Position numbers and translations under genes: made by a program. Of a stretch of 42,551 nt of DNA, positions 23,805 through 32,200 are shown piece by piece (positions within the stretch are counted from its first letter, which is position 1; each line of letters begins with the position of its first letter). The stretch lies in the NCBI GenBank assembly GCA_016210285.1, contig JACQUN010000077.1, positions 1 to 42,551 of the forward strand, in the 5' to 3' direction. The notes under the pieces were generated by a model. That model was not told the origin of the DNA and did not search any database. It worked only from the letters and a program-made list of their open reading frames with translations. This DNA comes from Chloroflexota bacterium. GTDB taxonomy: Bacteria; Chloroflexota; Dehalococcoidia; UBA1127; JACQUN01.

Positions 23805-23817
23805 GGAGGAGGCGCGT

Positions 23818-24174
23818 TTGGAAGGCCTTTCCGTGCGGACCGGTGTTGACCTGGTGAAGCTGGAGGAGTTTCGCATGTCCCTTCAAAGAGGGGGTGAGGC
23901 ATTCGTCCATCGCTTGTTTCATCCCTCCGAGGCCAGGGGTGCCAGCATCGAGCGGCTTGCCGGCATCTTCGCGGTGAAAGAAGCGGCCTACAAGGCCCTG
24001 GGCCTCCCCAGGGGGAACTGGCACGTCCTTGAGGTACGGCACAGTGACGAAGGGAGGCCCTCCATCACGTTTGCCCCGGAGTACGACGCCAGCCACGTGG
24101 TAAGCTGTGATGTGAGCATCAGCCACAGCGGGGAGTACATCGTGGCCTGCGTAGTCGCCCTGTTGCGCGGCTAG
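23818..24174 (+). CDS. acpS: Holo-[acyl-carrier-protein] synthase
   Basis: A 118-residue AcpS-type phosphopantetheinyl transferase, which attaches 4'-phosphopantetheine from CoA to acyl carrier proteins. SVRTGVDLVKLEEF holds the Mg-binding Asp11, RLAGIFAVKEAAYKALG the second acidic ligand Glu55 and catalytic Lys, and CDVSISHSGEYIVACVV the C-terminal signature. The open frame is far longer upstream, but family length and a GGAGGAGG site (23805-23812) 5 bases before a TTG place the start at 23818. It converges on the ACP-domain-containing ligase/acyltransferase gene, whose carrier domain is a plausible substrate along with AcpP. Confidence 0.88.
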   Translation: MEGLSVRTGVDLVKLEEFRMSLQRGGEAFVHRLFHPSEARGASIERLAGIFAVKEAAYKALGLPRGNWHVLEVRHSDEGRPSITFAPEYDASHVVSCDVSISHSGEYIVACVVALLRG

Positions 24175-24239
24175 CTCCTGCCGACGGGTGTTGAAGAGGG
24201 CCACGATACGGCAGGGGCTCATCCCGGTACTGCCCAGTC

Positions 24240-26717
24240 TCAGAGCGCTTTGACTGCTTCCTCGATGGCCCGCGCAGCCTCCAGGTACGACGTCTGCGGG
24301 GAGAAGCTGAGGGGCTTGCCAAAGCGGATCTCGGCATCACCACGACGCACGAGAGGGAACGGTGGCGGCCAACCCGTGCGGTGGACCCGGAGGCGCAGGG
24401 GAACCACGGGGACCCGCACCTCCACCGCGATGAGGCCGATGCCACTCTTGAAGGGGCGCATGGCCGCTCCCACGGTGAGCTCCCCCTCGGGGTAGAGGAG
24501 AACAGACCACCCCTCGTCCAGGACCCTCCCCAGGTTGTCCAGACTGGCACGGAGATTCCCCTCCTTGGAGAAGGGGAAACCGTTGCCCACCAGGGGGTCG
24601 AGGACCGCCCAGAGGGGGTTTCGGAACTGCTCGGCATCGGCGGCGATGGCCAACCACCGCCGTATTCCCAAGGGGGTCGCTTTGATAATAAGGCCATTGT
24701 CCAGCAGGAGGTTGTGGTTGGCGGCAAGAAGCACCGGCCCCCTGAGGGCAGGCAGGTTCTCCCTGCCCGTTACCCGCAGGCGGTAGGCCAGGGCCAGCAG
24801 GGGGAACACGCAGGCCCGCTGGAGGGTTCCCCGTACCATACGGCACCACAGGCTCATCCCCCACCGGGGAAAGGGGGCGGCGGCAGGGGGATGCCTCCCC
24901 GGGCTCGCCATCTCCTGGAGTTGCCCGAAGGTCGTCGCCGGGCCAACCTGGGCCTCGTCAAGGCTTGCACCCAGCTCACCCTCGATGACGGAGAGCAGCT
25001 CGACACGCTTCAGGGAGTCCAGGTGCAGGTCGTTTCCCAGGGTCTTCTCGGGGGTGACCTCTCGGGGTGGGACCCCACTCACCTCGGCCACGATGCGTTG
25101 CAGGCTGGAGGAGGCTTCAGGGTGGGGGTCTTGTGCGGCATGGATTGCCGCAGGCGCCCTGGGGGCTGCACCCAGGAGCACGTCTACCACCACCCCCTTC
25201 TTCACCTTGAGGGTATGGGTTCGCGGGAAGTCCTGCTCGCCCCAGACGGTGAAGCCATGGATCTGCTGGTGGTCGGCAAGCTGCCTGTTGGCCCAGGCGA
25301 CTATCTCTGGCGCAGCCTCCTGGTCCTGGGGGAGAAACACTGCATGGACCTGTACAGCGGAGCCTCTGGGCAGCCCCACGACGACGGCGTCGCTCAGCTT
25401 TGGATGCTTCTGCAGGACTGCCTCGATGTCTTCTGGGAACACCTTCTGCCCGTCGGCCAGGGCGATCATGTCCTTCTTGCGTCCCTTGAGGTGGAGAAAG
25501 CCATCCTGGTCAAGGGAGCCCAGGTCGCCTGTCCTGTACCAGCCATCCTGGAAGGCCGCCGCCGTCTGCTCGGGTGCCTCCCAGTAGCCAGGGGTGATGT
25601 TCGGGCCCTGCACCAGGACCTCGCCGTCCTCGGCAACCCTGACCTCCACCCCGGGGAGCGGCTTACCCGCCGAATCGAAGCGGGGCCTGCGGAGCGTGTG
25701 GCAGCTTATGACAGGCGATGCCTCGGTAGCGCCGTACCCCTGGATCACCCGGACCCCCAGGAGCTCCCATCTGGCCCCCAGCTCAGGGTCCAGGGCCGCA
25801 CCCCCCGAGATGACGAAGTCCAGGCACCCCCCAAACCCTCTGTGCACCTGCCAGAACAGGTGTCGCCGTAGCGGGAAGGGGGTGGAGCGGGCAATGCGCA
25901 GCATCAGGCTCCACACGCGCTCCTTCCCCTGGCGTTTCACCTCCCGCTCAACGGACTTCATGAACAGGTCGAGGGCCTGGGGCACCAGCAGCATGGTGGT
26001 GATGCGCCGCTCCCGGAGGGTTCTGAAGAGGACGGCAGGCTGGCGGCTGGTGGGGTAGGTCACGTTCGCGCCGCACCTGAGGGGCATCAGCAAGCCCCCC
26101 ATCTGCTCGAACATGTGGCTCAGCGGCAGGATGGAGAGCAGGCGGTAGGAGGGCTTCCCTGGGATGTGCTGGGATGCCGCCTCCACATTGGAGACCAGGT
26201 TGCTGTGGGTGATCATGACCCCCTTCGGGTCCCCCGTTGTGCCGGAGGTGAACATCACCTCGGCCACATCCGACGCAGCGACGTCCTCTTCCCTGGCGGG
26301 AGGCAACCCCTCGCACAGCTCCTCCACCTCCTCCAGGTACACCCTCGGGACCTCGATCTGCTGGTGAACCTGCGGGGTCATCCGGGACACGAAGGCAAGT
26401 CGGGGTCGGGTCCTGGACGCCACACGCTGGGCGAAGTCCAGGGTGCTGCGCAGGTCCAGCGGCACGACGATGACCCCTGCCCGCATGCAGCCAAAGAAGG
26501 TGAGGACCCACTGAGGGCAGTTGGGCGCCCACAGGAGGACACAGTCCCCTTTCTTGAGGCCCCGGCTCTGGAGCAGCGATGCCACCCTTCCCGTAGCATC
26601 CCATAGCTGGGAGTAGGTCCACTGCCGATAGCGGAAACCGGGCTTGAACAGCAGGGCTTGGCGCGCCCCGAACCGCTGCGCCGACGTAGCGAGGAACTCC
26701 GCCAGGGTCTGGGCCAT
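24240..26717 (-). CDS. Acyl-AMP ligase / ACP / PlsC acyltransferase fusion
   Basis: An 825-residue three-domain protein. Residues 1 to about 490 are an AMP-dependent acyl ligase (MFTSGTTGDPKGVMITH near 155-170, GYGATEASP, DGWYRTGDLGSLDQDGFLHLKGRKKDMI). Residues about 535-600 form an acyl carrier domain with the phosphopantetheine serine in NDLHLDSLKRVELL (near 566). Residues about 620-825 are a PlsC-type 1-acyl-glycerol-3-phosphate acyltransferase: the HX4D box in NHNLLLDNG near 667, GNGFPFSKEG, and LLYPEGELT. This suggests activation of free fatty acid, tethering on the built-in carrier and transfer to a lysophospholipid or other acceptor in one chain. That logic is related to Aas but has opposite domain order and an added ACP. 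It starts 3 bases after the MBL gene. Confidence 0.88.
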   Translation of the reverse strand: MAQTLAEFLATSAQRFGARQALLFKPGFRYRQWTYSQLWDATGRVASLLQSRGLKKGDCVLLWAPNCPQWVLTFFGCMRAGVIVVPLDLRSTLDFAQRVASRTRPRLAFVSRMTPQVHQQIEVPRVYLEEVEELCEGLPPAREEDVAASDVAEVMFTSGTTGDPKGVMITHSNLVSNVEAASQHIPGKPSYRLLSILPLSHMFEQMGGLLMPLRCGANVTYPTSRQPAVLFRTLRERRITTMLLVPQALDLFMKSVEREVKRQGKERVWSLMLRIARSTPFPLRRHLFWQVHRGFGGCLDFVISGGAALDPELGARWELLGVRVIQGYGATEASPVISCHTLRRPRFDSAGKPLPGVEVRVAEDGEVLVQGPNITPGYWEAPEQTAAAFQDGWYRTGDLGSLDQDGFLHLKGRKKDMIALADGQKVFPEDIEAVLQKHPKLSDAVVVGLPRGSAVQVHAVFLPQDQEAAPEIVAWANRQLADHQQIHGFTVWGEQDFPRTHTLKVKKGVVVDVLLGAAPRAPAAIHAAQDPHPEASSSLQRIVAEVSGVPPREVTPEKTLGNDLHLDSLKRVELLSVIEGELGASLDEAQVGPATTFGQLQEMASPGRHPPAAAPFPRWGMSLWCRMVRGTLQRACVFPLLALAYRLRVTGRENLPALRGPVLLAANHNLLLDNGLIIKATPLGIRRWLAIAADAEQFRNPLWAVLDPLVGNGFPFSKEGNLRASLDNLGRVLDEGWSVLLYPEGELTVGAAMRPFKSGIGLIAVEVRVPVVPLRLRVHRTGWPPPFPLVRRGDAEIRFGKPLSFSPQTSYLEAARAIEEAVKAL

Positions 26718-26720
26718 GAG

Positions 26721-27452
26721 CTACCCCCTGATTCGGGATGGCTCCGCATCCATGCGATCCAGGAGCCGGGCCAGGGCCTGCCGACCGCCTTGGCGCAACG
26801 GGGGGTAATGGCTGAAACAGATGCTCTCAAAGTCGAAATCCATGAGCCTTTTCATGGATGCAGCGGCCTGGTGGGGGTCCCAGGTGACCTCCCGTGCCGG
26901 CGGGCTGAGCCGTCGAAACCGGTGGCACAGGGCATCACCCACGATCAGCACCCCTCTCGAAGGCACATGAAGGCAGATGCTTCCCCGGGTGTGGCCTGGG
27001 GCATGAATCACCCGCACCCCTCCGAGGGTGGGGAGTTGCTGCCCATCCACCAGGAGCAAGGACACGGCCACCGGCTGGGAGCTCAGCAGGGGAAGAAAGG
27101 GTTGAGTAACACCTGCCAGGACGGGGTTGTTGAAAGGGTTTGGAGATGGCTCGATGCCACCCACGATGCCCGCCTCCTGGCGGTGTGCTGCCACCTTGGC
27201 GGCGGACGCCTCCACGAGCTTTGCCAGCTCCCCCGTGTGGTCCGGGTGGTAGTGGGTGAGGACAATCGTATGGACCTCCTGGAGAGACGTCCCGATAGCC
27301 TTGAGCCCCGCTGCTATCAAGGGCAGGCTGCCCTTCCCACCAGCATCTACAAGGAGGACCCCTTCGGAATCGAAGAGGGCCGTGACGCGAGCACCAATCG
27401 CGTGGAGCTGGTGGACGCCAGGAGCCACCTCTTCAGGCCATCCGGGTCTCAT
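26721..27452 (-). CDS. MBL-fold metallo-hydrolase
   Basis: A 243-residue metallo-beta-lactamase-fold hydrolase. The metal motif THYHPDH gives H67, H69, D71 and H72; further ligands lie in APGHTRGSICLHV and GDALCHRF, and the last His in CFSHYPP. This resembles glyoxalase II-like or thioester/lactone hydrolases. It is cytoplasmic (no signal peptide). It lies directly upstream of and 3 bases from the ligase/ACP/acyltransferase gene, so a thioesterase-like role in acyl editing is conceivable, but this is inferred from position only. Confidence 0.85.
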   Translation of the reverse strand: MRPGWPEEVAPGVHQLHAIGARVTALFDSEGVLLVDAGGKGSLPLIAAGLKAIGTSLQEVHTIVLTHYHPDHTGELAKLVEASAAKVAAHRQEAGIVGGIEPSPNPFNNPVLAGVTQPFLPLLSSQPVAVSLLLVDGQQLPTLGGVRVIHAPGHTRGSICLHVPSRGVLIVGDALCHRFRRLSPPAREVTWDPHQAAASMKRLMDFDFESICFSHYPPLRQGGRQALARLLDRMDAEPSRIRG

Positions 27453-27635
27453 CCTTCAGCCCTTTCGAACGGCTCTCACTGCACCAAGCACGGGGACAGC
27501 ATCGGACTGGTTCATTATGGCATGCCCCTTCGTGTTGGGCAACACCGAGCGCACTTCTCAGGCCCGCCGTGCCCGGGCAACGTCGGTGAGCCTGGCCCCT
27601 CTGCGCAGGGGAAGGGGCAAGGGCTGTGCTCAGCG

Positions 27636-29384
27636 TTAGTAACCCCTGGCCTCGGCGATCCTGAAGACGTCCACGCCGCCGTGGACACGGCCTCCTGCCT
27701 GGTCCACCAGGATGCCCAGGGGCGTGGCGAAGTTGACATCCCCCGGCGTCTCCTCCACCACGGAGACGCTGTGGCCGCGCTCAGCCAGGGCCTGGGCCAC
27801 CGCCGCGTCAATGCGGGCGTCCACCAGGGTCTGGCGGGTGCTGACGTCCACCCGGGGTTGGGCAATGGCCTCCTGGATACCCATTCCAAAATCGAGGACG
27901 TTCAGCAGCACCTGGGTATTGCAGTTGATGATGCGCCGCCCTCCGGGCGCTCCGATGCTGAGGTACGGCGCTCCATCCCGCTTCACGATGAGGGGGGCCA
28001 TGTTCACGAGAGGCCGCTTCCAGGGGGCGATGGAGTTAGCTGCCCCGGGCTTGGGGTTGAACCAGACCATGCCGTTGTTCCAGAGCACGCCCAGGCCCCT
28101 GGTGACCACCTTGGAACCGAAGGCGCTCACCGCCGTCTGGGTGCAGGAGACCAGGTTCCGCTCCTTGTCCACGACGCCAAAGTGGGTAGTGCAGTCGCCG
28201 TCTGAGGCAGCGGAGGGAAGGAAGTCGGCGGCGGGCCTGGGCCTCCCCTCGTAGCGCCAGGGGTCATGCAGGGGCCTGGTGGAGTAGTAGGCCCAGGGCT
28301 CGGCGTCTCCCGCCGCCTCCAGGCGGGCCCGCTGCCCGTCCACGCTCCGGGCCAGGTCAGCCGCATACGCCTTCGAAAGCAGCCCGCGGGCAGGGACATC
28401 CACGACCTCTGGGTCGCCGAGGTAGTGGTAGCGGTCGGCATAGGCGTGGCGCGCCGCCTCGATGAAGAGGTGCAGGTACTGGGGGGAGTTATGCCCCAGG
28501 GCCCGCAGGTCAAAGGACTCCAGGATGTTGAGGGTCTCGACCAGGGTGAATGCCCCGTTGGCCCCGGCTGGCGCCAGCACCTCGCACCCCCGGTAGGTGG
28601 TGCGGGTTGGCTCGGTGACAGCAGCGCGGTACTCCGCCAGGTCCTCTCGCGTGACCAGGCCGCCGTTGCGGAGCATGTCCTCCTCAATCGCCGCCGCCAC
28701 CTCTCCAGTATAGAAGCCCGCCGCGCCGTTTCGGGCAACCCGCCTCAGCACCTCCGCCAGGTCCCGCTGGACAAGCTTGTCAGCAGGCTTCGGGCTGTGC
28801 TTGGGGGGACACCCCAGAGGCAGGAAGATCTCGCTGGCCGCGGGGTACTGCTGAAGGGTATCCATGACATTGCCCACGAAAAGGGAGAGATACCAGTTGA
28901 CCTCGAACCCCGCGGCGGCGTAGTGGATGGCGGGCTCCATCACCTGCTCCAGGGGGAGCGTCCCGTAGAGGCGATGGGCCAGGCACAGCCCGGCCACGGT
29001 CCCCGGCACGGCGATGGAGCGGTAGCCGTCCACGTTTTCATCACCCTCTACGTCGAAGATGGACAGGCTCGTGGCCGGCCTGTCCAGGACGCGGTACATG
29101 TCAGGACGGGCCTTCCTGGGGGCGCGGGGTGGGTACTCAATGACCAGGTCTTTGCCCTGCCTTGCCAGGTGCACCACCATGTAGCCGACCCCGGCGATAC
29201 AGGTCATCATCGGCTCCACCACGGAGATGGCAAACCCAATGGCAACCGCCGCATCCACGGCGTTGCCCCCACGCTTCAGCATCTCCAGGCCTGCCTCCGC
29301 CGCCAGGGGGTGCTTGCTCACCACCATGCCGTTCTCGGCTACCACCTCGTCCTTGGTCGCGCGCCAGACGCTGCGCAGTGTCAT
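27636..29384 (-). CDS. Gamma-glutamyltransferase family protein
   Basis: A 582-residue Ntn-hydrolase of the gamma-glutamyltranspeptidase family, made as a proenzyme that cleaves itself before the catalytic Thr. That residue is Thr399 in DGDCTTHFGVVDKERN. The large-subunit start VVSKHPLAAEAGLEMLKRGGNAVDAAVA and the oxyanion-side GAPGGRRIINCNTQVLLN are present. No signal peptide is seen, so unlike many homologues it may be cytoplasmic. The ATG at 29384 follows GGGAGGAAGCG; the frame is open six codons further. Its substrate may be a gamma-glutamyl compound or an acyl amide, as in cephalosporin acylase-like relatives. Confidence 0.9.
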   Translation of the reverse strand: MTLRSVWRATKDEVVAENGMVVSKHPLAAEAGLEMLKRGGNAVDAAVAIGFAISVVEPMMTCIAGVGYMVVHLARQGKDLVIEYPPRAPRKARPDMYRVLDRPATSLSIFDVEGDENVDGYRSIAVPGTVAGLCLAHRLYGTLPLEQVMEPAIHYAAAGFEVNWYLSLFVGNVMDTLQQYPAASEIFLPLGCPPKHSPKPADKLVQRDLAEVLRRVARNGAAGFYTGEVAAAIEEDMLRNGGLVTREDLAEYRAAVTEPTRTTYRGCEVLAPAGANGAFTLVETLNILESFDLRALGHNSPQYLHLFIEAARHAYADRYHYLGDPEVVDVPARGLLSKAYAADLARSVDGQRARLEAAGDAEPWAYYSTRPLHDPWRYEGRPRPAADFLPSAASDGDCTTHFGVVDKERNLVSCTQTAVSAFGSKVVTRGLGVLWNNGMVWFNPKPGAANSIAPWKRPLVNMAPLIVKRDGAPYLSIGAPGGRRIINCNTQVLLNVLDFGMGIQEAIAQPRVDVSTRQTLVDARIDAAVAQALAERGHSVSVVEETPGDVNFATPLGILVDQAGGRVHGGVDVFRIAEARGY

Positions 29385-29509
29385 CGCTTCCTCCCGCGGC
29401 AAGGAATAGGTCCCCTGCCCCTACCTCAGAGCATAGCACGGTTGCAGGCAGCCTGGAACCGCCTGCGACCGGGAAGCACACGCGTGCCCAGAGCAGCCTT
29501 TCGGCGGGT

Positions 29510-29537
29510 TTACAGACGTGGCAGCAGCGGCTATAGT
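29510..29537 (+). promoter_or_regulatory. Promoter of the CocE/NonD hydrolase gene
   Basis: TTTACA (29510-29515), 16 bases, then TATAGT (29532-29537). The AGGAGGGAG ribosome site and ATG at 29573 follow. It lies in the 188-base divergent space shared with the gamma-glutamyltransferase gene. Confidence 0.65.
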
Positions 29538-29572
29538 AGCCCCAGACCCAGACCAGCGCTCAGGAGGGAGCG

Positions 29573-31501
29573 ATGCCCACCAGAAAGCCTCGCACGGGGG
29601 CGTCCCAGACGAGCCCTGAATCCCAGCCTGAATACGATGTCGCAGTCCGGGAGGATGTGATGGTCCCCATGCGGGACGGCGTCCGCCTGGCGACGGACAT
29701 CTACTTCCCGGCCAGGGAGGGGAAACGGCTTCCCGGACCCTTTCCGGTGGTTCTGCAGAGGACGCCCTACGGGAAGACCGACCCCGACCGGGTGGAGCGC
29801 CACTGCCGCCACTTCGCCCGGAGCCGGTACGTGGCCATCCTCCAGGACTGCCGCGGCTGCTTCAACTCCGAGGGGGAGCACTCCTTCCTGGCCCAGGAGG
29901 CCCAGGACGGCTACGATACCGTCGAGTGGCTCGTCCGGCAGCCGTGGTGCAACGGCAAGATCGGCATCTTCGGCACCTCCTATATGTCCTGGACCCAGTC
30001 TGCGCTGGCCACCCAGAACCCGCCGGGGCTGGCCTGCATGATGCCCAACATGGGGGGCTGGAACGCCCACACCTCCTCCGTGCGCCAGGGCGGGGCTATG
30101 GAGCTGCGCTGGCTGGCCTGGGCCTTCTGGCACTCCGGCACCAACCCCAACAGGAGCCTCAAGAGCGAGCCGTGGACGGATGCAGCTCTGGCGAAGGCCG
30201 ACTTCCGCGACTGGCTGTGCCGCCTGCCCCTGCGGCCAGGGCACTCCCCCCTGGCCCTAGTGCCCCCCTACGAGCGCTGGGCCCTCGCCATCTACTCTAC
30301 AGGGGAGTACACCAGCTTCTGGAAGCAGCCCGGCTACGCCATCGAGGAGTACCTGCGCCAGCACGCCGATGTCCCCATCTACCTCTCCGGTGGCTGGTAC
30401 GACTCCTACACGCGCTCCACGCTGGAGGCCTTCGTCGCCCTCTCCACAGCGAAGAAGGGCCCCGTGAAGGTCCTCATCGGGCCCTGGACCCACGGCGAAA
30501 AGACCATGCAGGTGAGCTACGCCGGAGACACAGACCTGGGCCCCCAGGCGGCGCTGCCCAGCCTGGAGGCCTTCCGCCTGCGGTGGTTTGACCGCTGGCT
30601 GAGGGGCCTGCCCAACGGCGCTGAGCAGGACCCACCCGTCAAGCTCTTCGTCATGGGCGGCGGGACCGGGCGCAAGACCGCAGAGGGGCGCCTGGACCAC
30701 GGCGGCTCCTGGCGAGAGGAGGCGGAGTGGCCCCTGGCCCGCACCCGCTCCACCAGCCACTACCTCCACGGCGATGGCACCCTGTCACCAGAGGCCCCGC
30801 CCATCCGCCGCTCCTCCACCACCTTCACCTTTGACCCAGCAGAGCCGGTGCCCACCATCGGGGGCAACCTCTCCTCCCTCGATTACCTGAAACCGCTGCC
30901 CCCTAATGTGGACCCCCGCACGGTTCCCCCCACCTTGCGCCGCGAGCCCATCACTCCCAACGGCGGCTGGGACCAGCGGGAGCGGCCCGGTCTCTTTGGA
31001 TGCAAACCGCCCTACCTCCCGCTGGCGGCGCGCCCTGACGTCCTCGTCTTCCAGACCCCGCCGTTGCAGAGGGATGTGGAGGTGACGGGGCCCACGGCGG
31101 TGAAGCTCTGGGTCTCCTCCAGCGCACCGGATACCGACTTCACGGCCAAGCTCATTGATGTCTATCCTCCCAACCAGGACTACCCCGAGGGGTATGCCCT
31201 GAACCTCGCCGACTCCATCGTCCGGGCCCGCTACCGCAACGACCGGGAAAAGGGCGAGCTGCTCAATCCCGGGGAGGTCTATCCCCTCACCATCACCCTG
31301 TACCCTACCAGCAACCTGTTCAAGAAAGGGCACCGTATCAGGCTGGACATCTCCTCCAGCAACTTCCCCCGCTTTGACATCAACCCGAACACCGGGGAGC
31401 CCATCGGGCAACACCGGAGGAGCCAGGTGGCGGAGAACACCGTCCACCACGACGCCGAACACCCCTCGCACATCGTCTTGCCTATCATTCCCTCCGGGTG
31501 A
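29573..31501 (+). CDS. CocE/NonD family hydrolase
   Basis: A 642-residue alpha/beta-hydrolase of the X-Pro dipeptidyl-peptidase/cocaine esterase (CocE/NonD) family. The N-terminal catalytic domain shows VMVPMRDGVRLATDIYFP, QDCRGCFNSEG, and the nucleophile Ser136 in GTSYMSW. A later GGWYDSYTRS and IGPWTHGE supply the likely Asp and His. The C-terminal jelly-roll domain covers about 430-642, with VTGPTAVKLWVSSSAPDTDFTAKLIDVYP and RLDISSSNFPRFDINPNTG. No signal peptide is seen. It hydrolyses esters or proline-type amides; the substrate is unknown. It has its own promoter and is transcribed toward the MaoC-like gene. Confidence 0.9.
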   Translation: MPTRKPRTGASQTSPESQPEYDVAVREDVMVPMRDGVRLATDIYFPAREGKRLPGPFPVVLQRTPYGKTDPDRVERHCRHFARSRYVAILQDCRGCFNSEGEHSFLAQEAQDGYDTVEWLVRQPWCNGKIGIFGTSYMSWTQSALATQNPPGLACMMPNMGGWNAHTSSVRQGGAMELRWLAWAFWHSGTNPNRSLKSEPWTDAALAKADFRDWLCRLPLRPGHSPLALVPPYERWALAIYSTGEYTSFWKQPGYAIEEYLRQHADVPIYLSGGWYDSYTRSTLEAFVALSTAKKGPVKVLIGPWTHGEKTMQVSYAGDTDLGPQAALPSLEAFRLRWFDRWLRGLPNGAEQDPPVKLFVMGGGTGRKTAEGRLDHGGSWREEAEWPLARTRSTSHYLHGDGTLSPEAPPIRRSSTTFTFDPAEPVPTIGGNLSSLDYLKPLPPNVDPRTVPPTLRREPITPNGGWDQRERPGLFGCKPPYLPLAARPDVLVFQTPPLQRDVEVTGPTAVKLWVSSSAPDTDFTAKLIDVYPPNQDYPEGYALNLADSIVRARYRNDREKGELLNPGEVYPLTITLYPTSNLFKKGHRIRLDISSSNFPRFDINPNTGEPIGQHRRSQVAENTVHHDAEHPSHIVLPIIPSG

Positions 31502-31614
31502 CGTACACTGCCCATGCCCTTTGCCCGAGCCCTCCGGGAGAAGAGCCGCCCGTCCCTCCACAGGGCCTTCCCTGGGCCTGTCGGAGGGCTTACCCTGAGC
31601 AGGGCAGCACGGAG

Positions 31615-31644
31615 TTGACTTCAGCCTTTGCCGGCGGCTACACT
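31615..31644 (+). promoter_or_regulatory. Promoter of the MaoC-like gene
   Basis: TTGACT (31615-31620), 18 bases, then TACACT (31639-31644). The ATAGGAGGCACC ribosome site leads into the ATG at 31673. Confidence 0.6.
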
Positions 31645-31672
31645 GGCGCCGAACAAGGCGATAGGAGGCACC

Positions 31673-32200
31673 ATGGCTGAGCAGCAGGAGCGCATCTACG
31701 AGTGGGAGGTCGCCCGCATCGGGGACGAATCGCCGCCGATCACCATCGAGGTCACAGCAGAGGCCATCAAGGAGTACGCCCGGGTCTGTCGCTACGAGAA
31801 CCCCGTGTACACGGACGTGGCCCTGGCCGGCCGCTCCGAGTACGGCGGCCTCGTCGCACCGCCAGGCATGGTCTTCGCCTTCGCACCCATGCGACGTGAC
31901 CAGGCCATCGCTGCTGCGGGGTACATCGCCCCGGAGCAGGCCAAGGTCAGCCCCCGCACCACGCCCTACGTGGCCTCCCAGATCCTCCTGCTGAAACCTG
32001 TCCGTGCAGGGGACCGGATCACCAGCACCACCAAGACCAACGCCAAGTACGAGCGCCGCGGGAACAGGTACATTGACTTCCTGATCACTGCCCAGAACCA
32101 GCGCGGGGAAAAGGTGGCAGAGTACATCTACACCTGTCTGTGGCATTATGTCAAAGGACAGCGGCTGCGCCAGGCGCAGGCCCCTCCTGCATCAAGCTAG
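31673..32200 (+). CDS. MaoC-like (FAS1-type) dehydratase domain protein
   Basis: A 175-residue single hot-dog-fold protein of the MaoC/FAS1-like dehydratase N-terminal group. ITIEVTAEAIKEYARVCRYENPVYTD is the hot-dog helix region, GGLVAPPGMVFAFAP the central loop, then PVRAGDRITSTTKTNAKYERRGNRYIDFLITAQNQRGE. Such proteins hydrate or dehydrate (R)-3-hydroxyacyl-CoA, or pair as the non-catalytic half with a second MaoC subunit, none of which is adjacent. Its TAG stop lies in the terminal CTAGTACTT of the repeat element that begins here, so the element insertion seems to define the C-terminus. The ATG at 31673 follows AGGAGG. Confidence 0.82.
   Translation: MAEQQERIYEWEVARIGDESPPITIEVTAEAIKEYARVCRYENPVYTDVALAGRSEYGGLVAPPGMVFAFAPMRRDQAIAAAGYIAPEQAKVSPRTTPYVASQILLLKPVRAGDRITSTTKTNAKYERRGNRYIDFLITAQNQRGEKVAEYIYTCLWHYVKGQRLRQAQAPPASS

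Noticed and set aside
23335..23817. Long N-terminal extension of acpS
   Set aside because: AcpS is normally about 120 residues, the extension overlaps the TauE-like gene, and a GGAGGAGG site sits right before the TTG at 23818.
26658..28205. 515-codon plus-strand open frame
   Set aside because: It is antisense to the MBL, ligase and gamma-glutamyltransferase genes and spans their intergenic gaps; low-complexity shadow composition.
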